A stretch of 64,000 bases of DNA, from positions 9,547,501 to 9,611,500 of the forward strand of contig CAMQGK010000144.1 in NCBI GenBank assembly GCA_947000775.1, written 5' to 3'. The notes below the pieces were generated by a model. The model was not told the origin of the DNA. It made no database searches and was given only the letters and a program-made list of their open reading frames with translations. Position 1 is the stretch's first letter. Each line of letters opens with the position of its first letter. This DNA is from Pterois miles. Its lineage: Eukaryota > Chordata > Actinopteri > Perciformes > Scorpaenidae. Both the position numbers and the translations under genes were made by a program. This document shows, in pieces, positions 12,901-26,100 of the stretch.

Positions 12901-15900
12901 TATTCACAAGAGAGAAGCCTCCATGTGAAGAGGAAGTATTGCAATCTGTACAGTAGTGCCACTGGGGACTGGCTCACCTTCACAAGCCCAGTGGAGCGGA
13001 GGAAGAGGGGGATGACGGAGGAAGGCAAAGGGGGGAGGGAGACGCAGGGTTTGACAGGCCGACCAGGCAGGATGGATGTGTGTGAGGAGGGAGAAGAGCA
13101 GACGCAGCAGGATGGAAGGCTCTCCTGGGGCTGCAGGCTGATTCTGCTGGCTGGCTGGCTGTCGGCAAGCCGACCAGACTGGAGGATGGAGCTCACAGGC
13201 CCAGCCTGGCAGCACTGATATGAAGCTGCCAGCCTAGCGCCAGCCAATTTGACTTCATTTGTCAAATATTTGTAATTAAGACTTGATTTTGAATCACTTG
13301 CTGTGATAATTTCCACACAAACTGAGTGACCATCAGTTTTAAACTGCTCAGCGTGGTACAAAAATTATCTCTCATCCCTTTGGAGTTCAGGTTGCACACA
13401 ATTATGTGTGGGGAAAGATGAATAATGTGGCTTTTGTGAAGAGACAGCTCTGCAGAAGGACAATCCTTAAATGATTAAAAATGTGGCAAGAGCAGGAAGA
13501 AAATGTCAACGAAGAAAAAGATTTCTTTATTGATTCAAACTTACATAGACATGGGTTAAACAGCTTACGTGTTCAAGCCCAGCGTTACTTGATAATTATC
13601 ACAAAGCTCCCAGATATCAAGCAGATATAAATATATCAATAGGCAATGCAGTATAGTTTAAAGATGACCTATTATGCTCAATTTCAGGTGCATACTTATA
13701 TTTTGGGTTTCTACTAAATCATGTTTACATGCTTTAATGTTCAAAAAACACCATCCTGCTCTGATTGGTCAGCTGACCCACTGTCAACTGAACCAAACTC
13801 TTTGGACTCCGCTCCAGCAACTAGATTCATTTGAAGACATGCCAGACCAGCTGCTAGGCAGGTATTATGCAAATGTGTTACCTGGTGACATCACCATGTA
13901 ACAGAAGAGAAGGCGGGACTTTAAGCAAGACGTGTCAGGAAGTTCAGGAGCAGTGTTTCTGTGAGGGAGAGTAACTTCCTTTGGCGCAGACTTTTGGGTT
14001 TGTAAGTTCACAGAGCTTTTACAAGCACAAAAAACTACATAAAAAATATAATAAGTCCTCTTTAAGTAATATAGCTAACACCATGCTGAAGATTGTATTT
14101 ATATCACTATAACAGTATACTGTCTTTGGAGACAGTGTTGTGAAAGATCCTCAGTTGATGCTGACTTCTTGACATTTTAAGTAAATCGAGCAAATGAGCG
14201 ATTGACCTTACAGACACCCCATCTAGAAAATAACGCCAAAGCCATGCAAAAGGAAATAGCCTCTGAATGATGCAAGGTTAAGGTGTGATGAGGGATTTGA
14301 CCCAAGAAATTAATGAGACCCACTTTCACATTGATTGCGGCAGGGCAGGAAGCTAATTTGTGCTGCACCGGGGTGGCTTTTCTGTGGGACAAACCTATTT
14401 CCTAGAGTGCTGATGTCCTCATTTAGACCAAGAGTCTATGGGTCTTGGGAAATTGAGATGGAGATGGAAATGTTGGTGTAGCTGCCCATGAGTGCGGCTG
14501 AGTCATGCCTCTCTACAGTCTGAACCAGAATGAATCATACGGTGCGAGAATGAGTGTATGTGTATGTGTGTGTGTGTGTGTATGCGTATGCGTGCCAGCG
14601 ATAATAATTGAGAGCACTGTGGGTCATTAGTCACCCTGCCACTATGCTTTGAGTCTGCCTTAGAGGAACACTGCCCTTTACACTCATATCTCCTGTGTTT
14701 CTTACTTTAGTTGTTTTGCACCCATCTCCGTCTTGTCTATACTTTCGTGTTGCCTTGAGGTAAATCTTTGACAGGAGTGTGTATCTATACGATTAAAAAT
14801 AACCTTAAGTTAAAACTATTAAAGTAGCAAGGAAGTAGGGCTGCAATTAACGATTACTTCCAATATTAATTTACCAATTGTTTTGTCGATTAATTGGTTA
14901 GTCATTTAGTATTTTGCCTGACCAATAATCCAGTTCAGTTATTCAGTTTCCAGTGGTATGAATGAATCAACTAATTGTTTCAGCTCTAAAGGGAAATGAC
15001 ATTTATTTGGATCAAGTCAAACAGTCGTGCATAGTCAAAACCATGGTCTTATATATAAGAAGTGGACGTAGTCACTGTGACATCACCCATTAGTTTGTGG
15101 TCTATTGTTTTGAAGCCTTGAGTTAGGTCTGTCGCCTCTTTGTTATTTGCAACCAGAAGTGATACAAGAATAAGGCATTTAGGTGACCAAATACATTACA
15201 ATTAACTTCCATGAAGTGAAAACACACTGTGAAAGATGAAAACACAATCAACACTCAGACCAGACAACGCAGTGGTAGCGACCTGTCAATCCCAAGGTAG
15301 CCACGCCCTAAAGCATCCCCTGCTTTATGGTCTATTTGACTTTAAATGGGAACATAATTTACTGAATGAACATCACGCTGTACTGAAGAAGACTTGAAAC
15401 TAGCGATTGAGACCATAAACTCATGTTTACAATATTTATTGAGGTAATAAATCAAGTCAGTAGTAGGATCATTTTCTCACGACTAGATCTTGCTGTGATC
15501 TCTAAAATGTGTATCTACACAAAAGAATGTTACATTCATGAAAATGAACCTGTGTGTCAGTCAGAGAACAGACTGGAGTTGTGGCAAATTAGTGTTTTTA
15601 AGACTTTCCCAGAGTTTTCCCTCTGGCCAAATCCAAATTTCCACCTTGAAGAATCGTTGCATTCTTATACAGAGTGCAGAGGCAGCTACGTAAGTACTGT
15701 ACGAAGAAAGACAGCAAGAATCTTGCACTCTTCTATATGTGTTTGATCACTTATCATATGTGAAACAAGGACAAGCCACCAATAGCTGATAGCAGATCTT
15801 AACTGAATCTTTTGGAGAATAAGATGGATTTATTTCAGATAATTAGGCCATGTTTTTGAAGCGGGTCACTGAATATCTTTGAGTCCTTGTATTTAGGTTT

Positions 15901-18900
15901 ACTCCCCTTTTCACTTAATCCAAAAGAGTATTTCAGTAAAGGTTATGTTCTCAGACAGTGAACGACAGACGACAGTAAAACATCCTTGTAAACTCCAGTG
16001 AAAGTAGCACTTGTAATGTTTGTAAATATACTTTATAAGCGACGGAGCATAATAAATGCTTTTTTTCTTCCTTGAAAGACCTGAGCACCAAAGCCATCAC
16101 TAAGCGAACTTCACATTTAACCGTGTTCAAGTTTTTCATATTGAGTTATCAAATCCGCTGAGGATCTGTTGAGGTCTGGTGCTGTTTCTTTGTTGGCAGA
16201 GAAGTTTACTGAGAGTAACTCATTTTCTCGTAGTTATCACTTTTCAGAACTTGCAACATGTAAAACCAGGTATCAGCAGCATGAGGAATATGACAATTTG
16301 GTGATATCCGAATATTGAATATTTAAACTGAATATTTCTCACCGACTCAAATAAGCCCTGATGATACAAAAGACACACATACTTTTCTTTAACTTCACTA
16401 AAACTAGCATACTTATGTTTCAATAATAGCATCACCATTTGGTCTGTCTGAAACTTAAAAAACACAATATGACACAACTGACACACAATTATATTACATA
16501 CATTATTACATAGTTACAACAACTTCGTAGCTGTTCATCAGTGAAACATGTCTGAAATGCAAACCTGTGAATACAAGGCACAAAAAGACAAGAGCCCTAA
16601 TGCAACTATAGCTTCCACACATAGACTGAATATAAGAAGTGGACGTAGTCACTGTGACGTCACCCACTGGTTTGCAGACTGCTGTTTTGTAGCCTCAAGT
16701 TTGGCCTCACCATCTTGGTATTTTCCAACCAGAAGTGACACGAGAAGGTGGAGCTAAGTACAACCGCACACTGAGTAAGACACTTTCAGGCCACTAAAAA
16801 GATTCTAATTAGCTTTAACTGAAAACACACCGTGAAAGGGTTAAAGTTGTAAAATGAAAACAGGACAACCCAGATTGGGCAACGCCATGGTAGAGACCTG
16901 TCAATCACAAGGTAGCCACGCCCTGATGCATCCCCTGTTTTATGGTCTATTTGACTCTTAATGGGACCATGATTTACTAAATGAACATCATGTTGTACTG
17001 AAGAAGGCTTGAAACTAGAGATTGAGACCATAAACTCATGTTTACAATGTTTACTGAGGTAATAAATCAAGTGAAAATCAGTTCATTTTCTCATAGATCT
17101 CAATAAAATCAGACTGCAGGTTTAAGGCACTTCAGCATTGGCCTCACTTTTCAGACCCGGAAGTCGCCCGCTGCTATATGACAGCCCTCTCTTCCTGCGA
17201 GTCTGTGACCGTGAACACCAAGACTGAACCCTCCACTCTTTGTAGGCTTCCGCTGTACGACCGTGACATGAACCTGAATTCTGTGACTCTTTTTCAAATA
17301 ACATCTCATGTAAATGCCAACTATTTCAAGCTTGTAATTTGAACATCTTCGAACTTATAAGAAACAGACATAATATCAGAGTCTATATTTTGGCTGACTT
17401 TGAATGCAACTGATGTTAAGATTGCTTATCAAAAGGGTTCAGTCTGTCCGAGAGCTCTGAAGCATCAAAGAGAAATCATCTAGTCTATGTCTATGTCTTC
17501 AGCCCACTCACTGTTCCACTTTCGATTTTTTTTATTTCTTAATAATCCTTTACCTTGCCTATTTTTCCTACCTACCACTCACCATTCAGCAATAAAAGCT
17601 AAAAGACACAGTTTACCACAGCGTGTTCCAGAGCAGAGGTCACGCTACATTTTCCTACACTACACCAGGGAATTCAAGCCATCTGCTGATGTTATCAGTC
17701 AGAGTGGTTGTTAGACTTCAAGGTGACTGAAGGTAATGTCATGGTGTGTCTCCTACATCCCACATTCTGCTGTGTGTCCTGTTCTGGGCTCTCTCTATGG
17801 TGGCTGCCTTGGTCTCCAGCCACCTCCTGCCACAGTTGTTAAGTCAATATTGGACACAGATCAGTGGCACCGAAAAACAGAAATGTGGCAAGCTTTCACT
17901 GGGCTGTAACCTAATGTTATTTCACATTGCAGCATGTGTGCATACAAGTGTTTCGGCAACTATCCAATGTCACGAACTGATTGGAAATTTTCATTTCGTT
18001 GATTTTACTTCGTTGAGAAAGGTGCCTAAAATTTCTTTCGTGTCAGGCACGCTGCAGTTGTCTCAAGTGATAGGCGCTCGCTGGATAATAAAATCTCATT
18101 TTTCTTATCGCCACACTGAAATTCAGCGGGGAGACTTAAAAAGAATTCCAATATTAGAGATGCTGTAGTATCGAGGCAGCAGAGAGAGTATCCAGCCGAC
18201 TAATGCAATGATAATAGTGTGTGTGTTTGTATGCATTCAGTATGGGTGCTGAATACAAATATTCAGTATTCAGCATGGGAGTTTAAAGGTCCACTACACT
18301 GATATTGACTGTGACAGACGTCCACATTAAGTGTATTCCCTTAAGCTTGGGAAAAGTGCACAGAGGCAAATCCTCCTTATTGGAACTGGCGTCAATCAGA
18401 GCCATGTTTCGGGAAAAAACACTGTAGCATCAATGGTTGGTTAGAGACAGCAATAACAGTAATTCACTCTAAACAGTGAGCACCTTAATTCACAGCCTGT
18501 GACATACGACTTCACTAACCTTGATGGAAGACGCTACAGTGGGCACATAAATATGTGAGCGCACAATGCTCTTTCTATACGGCAGGCAACCAAGGCTTTC
18601 AGACTGAGGCAGCTTCTGTTGCACATCTGAGATAGAAATGTCAGCGGCACATTGATTGACCACAAAGGCTTTCTCCTTTTATATGTTGCCTTGCCTTTGA
18701 TTCATGTTGCCTTTCCACATAACATGCATCAGTGTTCTTGCAGTTTATATATACAGAAAAAGTCTTGTGTGTTGGTACTCTGTTGGGTTAATAAAACAGT
18801 CATGTTGTTATCGTCTCCACTGAGCCTCTGGGCCTCCATCTTTTAGACTAATTACAGCTGAAACTCTGGGGTTCCGCTTAGTGGGAGAAAGTCATTATTT

Positions 18901-19788
18901 TACTCTGAAATAGCGGTTAATTGAGTGTTTTCAAATGAAGGGTAATTATTTGTTTGCATCTTAGCTCCGATTCTGCATGTTGCCTGCCTCGCCTGCATTC
19001 GTTGGCTCAGGGGAACCTACGTCTTGGGGAAAAAGCTGAGCCACGAAACTGTTCTGGTTAATTATGTGGCGGGATAGCAAAGACTGAACAAAATGCCCAT
19101 GAAGACCAGTAGCGGTGGAGTAACAAGGCGGAGACAGCATGAAAGGTATGAAAACCGATTAAGGCCATTGAATAAATCCTCTTTAATAAATATAAAGAAG
19201 AGTTATTAAAGCAGCTGTTGGAAAAGCACAAAGACCTTGAACAAGGTAAAGAGAGTCTAAATCACTGCGCGTCCGTCCAAAGCTATTCCTATTCTGGGAG
19301 AGCACGACACACAGATGGAATATGAAAGAAAGGAGGGAAATGAAAGCGAGGCAGGAGAGAGAAACACATCGCAGGAGAATAGACGAGGGAACAAGGTGGA
19401 CAACTAAGTCGGAAATGGCTACAAAAACCTCGCAAGGCACCAAGAGAGCTCCTACTGATGCCTGACCTTTGGCTAGCATTACCATAAAACTAAATTCAAA
19501 CAGTCCTGTCACAGCAAATGATTACTGCCTTGTAATTCTAATCAATGATTATATCTCCCTCTGTGATTCTAGGCCTGAATAAAACATGGTGGATCTACAC
19601 CGTATCTCTTATGCCTCGATGCAATGAGTTAGATTAGACCAGAACATTAAATGGCCTGAATCTCATGCATTTGCTGCAGACATTAAAAAAATGGAGTAAA
19701 AGTAGTATTGCTGATGTACTTTATCTCTGTGGTGTAATTTTTCAGAGAACAGATAAGGGACAGAGCAGGGAGAGGGGCCTTATCAAAA

Positions 19789-19875
<87 letters not shown>

Positions 19876-20057
19876 GAGTAAGTAAAAGCTACATCATCAC
19901 TCAGCCAAACCTTGCTGAGAATGGCACTGATACAAGCAGCCAGCATATCAAACTCACAAACACACTGCTGGTGTTCAGAGTCATTTACATAAGTGCACAT
20001 ACACACCTACACAGCAACGATTCAGAGCTCTGGCCTTGAGAAAGGGACAAAAAAGAC

Positions 20058-20139
<82 letters not shown>

Positions 20140-23100
20140 TTTAAATATTGTCTTTGCCTTTTTAATTTGAGATTTATCCCACCGGGCTGATTCTCCCATC
20201 TCAAATCCCTGTCCTGGTCGGAGAAATGTGTTAACCAAATTAGTAAACACCCAACTTAAACTATGCTTCAGCGGAGCGTCGAATATTCATGGAGTCAAGG
20301 GAGAGTTTGATCCATTGCTTTTTGCAGTGCTTTACGGCAGCATGCTGGTTTCTCTTTTTGTTGGTAATATCAGTAATCATGCTGTTAACCTGCTGATATA
20401 TATTACAGAGCAATGGTCTGTCAAGCCTAGGGGTGAGAGGAGCTACATCATTGAGCAAAAAATAGAGAAGCAAAAAAAGAGAAGATGAGGGATATACTAA
20501 CACAGATTCAGATGCGTCGGTAAACAGTCTTTGCTGAAACCAAGGCCACACGGGGCCTCTTCCACTTGCCACGAGGAAAAACCGGAGAGGACTTGATGTA
20601 TGAAAACAACTTCAGCGGAAAGCAAAGCATTAAGATCAAACTGGGTTAATTTCCAAGCCGTCGGGAGAAGGGGTAGAGCAAACACACATTTTTAAACAGA
20701 GCAGCATCGGTGGATCTAAAGAAAGCTATGGAGGCAAAACGTGCCACCACGGTGAGTGCATCCGACAAAGAGCGTAGGCAATGAGGCATGGTGTTATGCA
20801 AATGAGGAGGGAAAAAATAGCTGGAGAGTGATTTAAAAAAAAAAAAAAAAACCTCATTCCGACTGGAAATCTTGTGAAATATTGAGTCTGTTACAGTGTT
20901 TATTATGCTAAGGTGTTGTGCTGTTCAAGTACAACCTGAGCGTTGCTGTTGGCCTTTGGTTTATGCCTGGAGGCGGCATGTTGCCTTGATTGCCATGCCA
21001 TACAAATTTAAAAGCAATTCTGATCTGAAGTGAGTAGCAACACTTAACTCTGTCTTGCAAAAAAAACCCAATGTCTCGCACTTCATCCTCCATTCATTTA
21101 TGTTAATAGCGCCCTTTTGCTCTGACATGACTTTGTCTCAACCTGTTGTTCGCACTAATGAAAGGGCACATTCTCCCAAGAAATGAAAAGCCTGCTACTT
21201 GTTCGGACAGTAACTACAGTCCATGGAAAATCAATGTGTAGAGCAAGCAAAGAGCTGTCCTATTGATTTTTCATAGACTCAGATCAGTCAATCTATCAAT
21301 GGCTGCAAGAGGGGAGGCGGGACCATGGAGAGAGGCATCGTGGGTGTACAGCTGCAGCTGCAGCAGTGATGGACTATTGAAAAAGAAATGTGTAAAATGT
21401 CCTCTGCCTGGTGTGTGCCCTTCACTTCAAGGGCTCAGCTCAAGAAAATGGAAGCTGTCAGCACCTTCAGACATGCAGCAAGAGGATGCAACAGCACTGC
21501 ATGAAAAAACAAACCCCCCAGAGTGAGAAATCACCTCACGCCCTCACTTTAACATCACAAGACGATAGAGAAACACCTGCACATTCACAGACGCATGCAG
21601 GCTCAGTCACACCTCTACATCTCTGTCTCTCTTTCTCTGTGTGCGTTGAGGTCAATAAAAAAAGACAACTCCAGCCTCGAGCCGTCCCCTCCGGCTCGCT
21701 CCTCAGATGGTGGCCTGTTTAAAAGCGCCGGGTTTCTGTGAGACTGCTGGATTATTCATTTGCAGAGTGTAACTCAGCCCACTGCTCTCTTCCACATCAC
21801 CTATGCTGAATTCCCCGGCGCCAGGAGAGGAGCCTCTGTCAGGCTCCGTCACCCTAGTTTTCAAGAACTGAAGTAAATAGGTTCCACTTCCATTTCCATT
21901 CAGCACTCGTCAGTTTAATTCTTTTATTCTGCGTGTCTTTCACTCATCCCCCAGCGACTCCTCCTCCGGTTCCATCTATTAAAACCAACACATTCAGTGC
22001 TTACATTTTATCCCTCTCCCCGTGTTGAGACCCTTATTAAAATCATTCATGTCTTCCTATCTGCTCAATACAGAAAACCTGACAGATTCAGACTGTGTGA
22101 TTGTATTACAAATGATCACATTTATCTACAGAGTACTGTGCGGCATGTATTTCAGGACATTGTGGATTCTGTGTTTGCAGCATTTTTCTGGAGTGCAGTG
22201 GTGTTTCTTTATTGCACTGTTCAGCACTGTGGTGGCTCGCCATGCGCTGCAGAGGGTGAAAAGGTGCAGTAGGTCAGGGGTGTCACTGGCAATCCAGCCA
22301 TGCAATGCAATTTTGGTGTTGGGATTGTGCGGTCTGCTGCCTTTCTGCCCGGTTAGGGTCAACAGCACTATGTGCAAGGTACACCTCCTCATTCGTTTTG
22401 TCATTTTAATAAATGGAGGCACACACACCATATAAACCTCTCCAAATACCACTGTTTCACTTTTATTATACATTCTTCAACTAGTACACACATTTAATTG
22501 CAAAGACAAAAATAATAAAACACAACCTGCAAAACAGTATCACCATTACATATTTTCCAAAGTTATTTCCGGAGAGGTTTAAGGGTGAGTACATGTTTGC
22601 GAAGTTGATCGAACCAGCTAAAATGTGCAGCTTATTTCATAAATAGGAAACTAGAAGACCCTTTTAAAATAGCAATGAGTTTTAAAAGGGTATCATCTTT
22701 TTTGATACTAATTTCCTTTGCCAATATCAAAAAATACTAAGATATTTGTTTAAAAATTAGGGCTGTCAAAGTTAACATGATAATATCACGTTAATAGGTG
22801 ATGGCTCAGTTTTGAAGTTATAGTGAAGCGATATCATATGAACCTAGATGCTATATGCAGTACCTGTGAGGATTTCTGGACAATATTTGTCATTGTTTTG
22901 TGTTGTTAATTGATTTCCAGTAATAAATACATGTAGATACACATGTACATACTGTGTCTTTGTATAAATCAAGCATATTTGCCCACTCCCATGCTGAAAA
23001 GAGTATTAAATACATGACAAATCTCCCTTTAATGTGTATTTTTGACAGATGAAAAATGTCTGATTAATTTGCAATAATAGTTATTAACGACAGACAATTG

Positions 23101-26100
23101 TGCGATTAATTGCGATAAAATATTCAAATGAATTGACAGCCCTAATAAAAATACAATATATGTGATCAAAGAATAACTACCATCTGATATGCTCCCTAGA
23201 GGCAGGATATTTAATAACATTCAGTTTAATTGATATTTCTCACATCTGTTTTCCTTACTGCAACATAAAAATAAAGTGATTGAAAATGTCTTCCATTTCC
23301 ATTTTCATTTTTGGTCTGATGTTTATTTTTATTCAATAAAACTTAATATACTTGAGACAAACATAAGAGAATTTTGAGCTAATAAAGTAATTTCTCTGCA
23401 TCTAGACATGATGAAAACAAGATGTGATATATAAAAAAAATCAAGACAAAGTATCATCTAGTTCCACAGATCTGTATCACAATACATGCTGTACTGTTCA
23501 AATTATGCTGTGGTTTGAACTGAAAGAATTGTACTATATGATATACAGTCTAATAAAACATATTCTTGCAGTAAAAAAGCAGATCCTTCACAGTGGTCTC
23601 GTATATCAAACAGAAAGACTCTAGCTCCCTCTGTTCGCCTCCCGAGAGGGTTCCAGGCCGCAACATGCAGCGGGCCAAGTAACAAGAAGAGCAAGGGGAC
23701 TACACTAGTGGAAAGGGGTGCGACTTTGAACCGAGCCTCGTTCAGATTCATGGAACATGAAGCCCCCTTCCTTGAACCTCAGAAGCACAGACAGTCGAGG
23801 ACATCAAAACATAGAGAGACTGCGAATCGGGGTCTCTGCGTGTTGAGAATGGGAGCTTGAGCTTTGCGTAGATTCACAAGCGCCTGGAATAACCTCTGTA
23901 AGGCAGCTGGATCTGCGCCCACATCTGAGGGGATGGTGGAGCAGTTAAAAAGCGCTGGACTACAATGAGTCACTGCACAAATGCATCACAGACAAAAAGG
24001 CAAGATCAATACAGGATAATGCCAGCATGTGTATGAATATCAAACTACAATCTTAAGGAATATGTGGTTACTTAACGCTCTCAACACTTCTGCCATGAAG
24101 AAATGACACATTTCCAGTGTCACAGGGAATAACTGTCACTGCATACAGGAAATTTTGTAAAGCAGTAAGTAACATCAAGGATGGTTGTGTAGTGTGATTG
24201 AAAGTTCGCTGCCACTTCCTTGAAGTAAGAACGTATAGTCAAGTGAGTGTTACATTGTATTTTTATTTATAGCTATGCTAATGTCCCTCGACTTCCACCC
24301 ACGTGAGACTTGTTTGATCACTCTATCTGTTTATTATTTAATGTTGGCGAGGTATGAACACTGGGCATGACGGTGTTGTTGAGATAATAGTCAGATTATT
24401 TAATGACTGTGATTAATTTAAGGTATTACAGAAAGCTTTCCCCCCATGGCATTCAGCTAAGCCAAGCCAGGTAAGCTTTGTTATGGTGCTAAACATCCCT
24501 TCGCCGCAAAGGGCATGACATTTACAACCATTTCATCTCGGTACAGCAGTGTGATCAGTCGAAAACAAACCAAATGCCTATAATCATCACACAGCAATGC
24601 CCAGACAGTCTGAAGGAGAGAAGACAAAAAATAATTGGAAGATGATTCAGAAAACAATTGTTTGCGAGACGGGGAAACACAGTTCAGCCATTGTATGTTT
24701 CTCTTGAATATATCGTATTGCAGCAGGCTTATATAAAGGTAATGCAGGTGAAACAGAAAGAGTAAACTACCACTCATATTTGCTGTGTGAGGCGCATACA
24801 TTTGTGTGGCAGTGCTGAAAATATGAGAGAACACAGCACTTATTATAAAGGACTCTTGTGCAAGGTCCCATGATAGCCTTCATAACAATGATAAATGGCT
24901 GAAGTGTTCTGGTAAGCTACATCATATGACTACCACCTTTAGGACTGTTCTCCCATTATGCCGAGGACGGCAGCAAACTGGGAAGGCTTTCTGCAAAACA
25001 CAACAAGGCATTCACATCCTGAGAACCTTAATACTGTATATTTTATTTTTAAACCTCATTTTGGTTTTCAATTTCCTCTCATACATCCATAACAGAGACA
25101 CAGACATTTTCTGAGGGCTGGATGGAGACAGCATGGTGCACTATGCTCTTTGTTTTTTTTCCCAGTCCTCCTACATCAAACAACAAAACTGCAGCTGGTA
25201 GTAGAATGCCATTAGGTTTATGATGAAAACCTGAGGAGGAGGGTTTCAGTCATTCTTGACAGCCTCCATGGTGCTCTATTCAGTTAATAGCTTGAAAGGA
25301 ATCTTCTCAATTGTCATCTCTCAACTAAATTTACTCCGCCCCTACACTGCTTTAGAAGGGTGGCCTCTCGAGATGAAGATGAAATCATGTCATCAAGACA
25401 CATTGAAAAATCGCAAAACAGCACTTTTTTTGCATAAACATGAAAACCACAAACGTACATTAACACTGAAGGGTGCATATGCACCATCCAGTTTGTGATT
25501 AACAGGTTGCTCCAGTGCCGTTGTCTGGTCTGGGAGTTGTATATGTATTTGTCTTTAACTCTTTCACAGTACGTTTTCAATTCATGTTAATTGTAACATT
25601 TTGGTCGCCTGAAAATGTCTTATTTAGTGTACAGTTGTGCTTTAGTGTACAGATGACGACGGACAGAATGCCAAACTCAAGACTCGAAAACATTTTAGGT
25701 CACCTAGAGATGTTATTCAGAGCTCGGCTGTGAGTAACTCCACCCTCTAGTGTCACTTCTGGTTGCAAAAAAAATAAGATGGCGACGGTCGAAATGCCGA
25801 ATTCAAGGCTTCAAAACTGCTGTCCACAAACCAATGGGTGACGTCATGGTGACTACAGCCACTTCTTATATACAGTCTGTGATCTGAGTTAATTACTGTT
25901 TGCTATTGAATTATATTTCCGACATAGTGTCCTGCCTGCTAAAATGATAGTGACTGTTTGCCTGATAAATAAAACCAAAAACAGTTTTTTTCTGCATCAT
26001 CCAAGCTCAAATATGGGTTCAGCTGTGTCATTACTCTCCACAAAACCAAAGAATGTACTATAATCTGGTTAAGTGGAACTACTCCACTGACAAAAGGTGT

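Noticed and set aside
12669..13361. 230-codon minus-strand open frame
   Set aside because: It has low-complexity, Leu/Ser/Pro-rich content, no motif, no splice context, and several other frames are also open here; it lies inside a furin intron.
19665..20250. Several open frames of 60-124 codons rich in Thr-His, Cys-Val or Ser-Leu on both strands
   Set aside because: They are read-through of the CA, TG and GA microsatellites; dinucleotide runs are open in several frames by nature.
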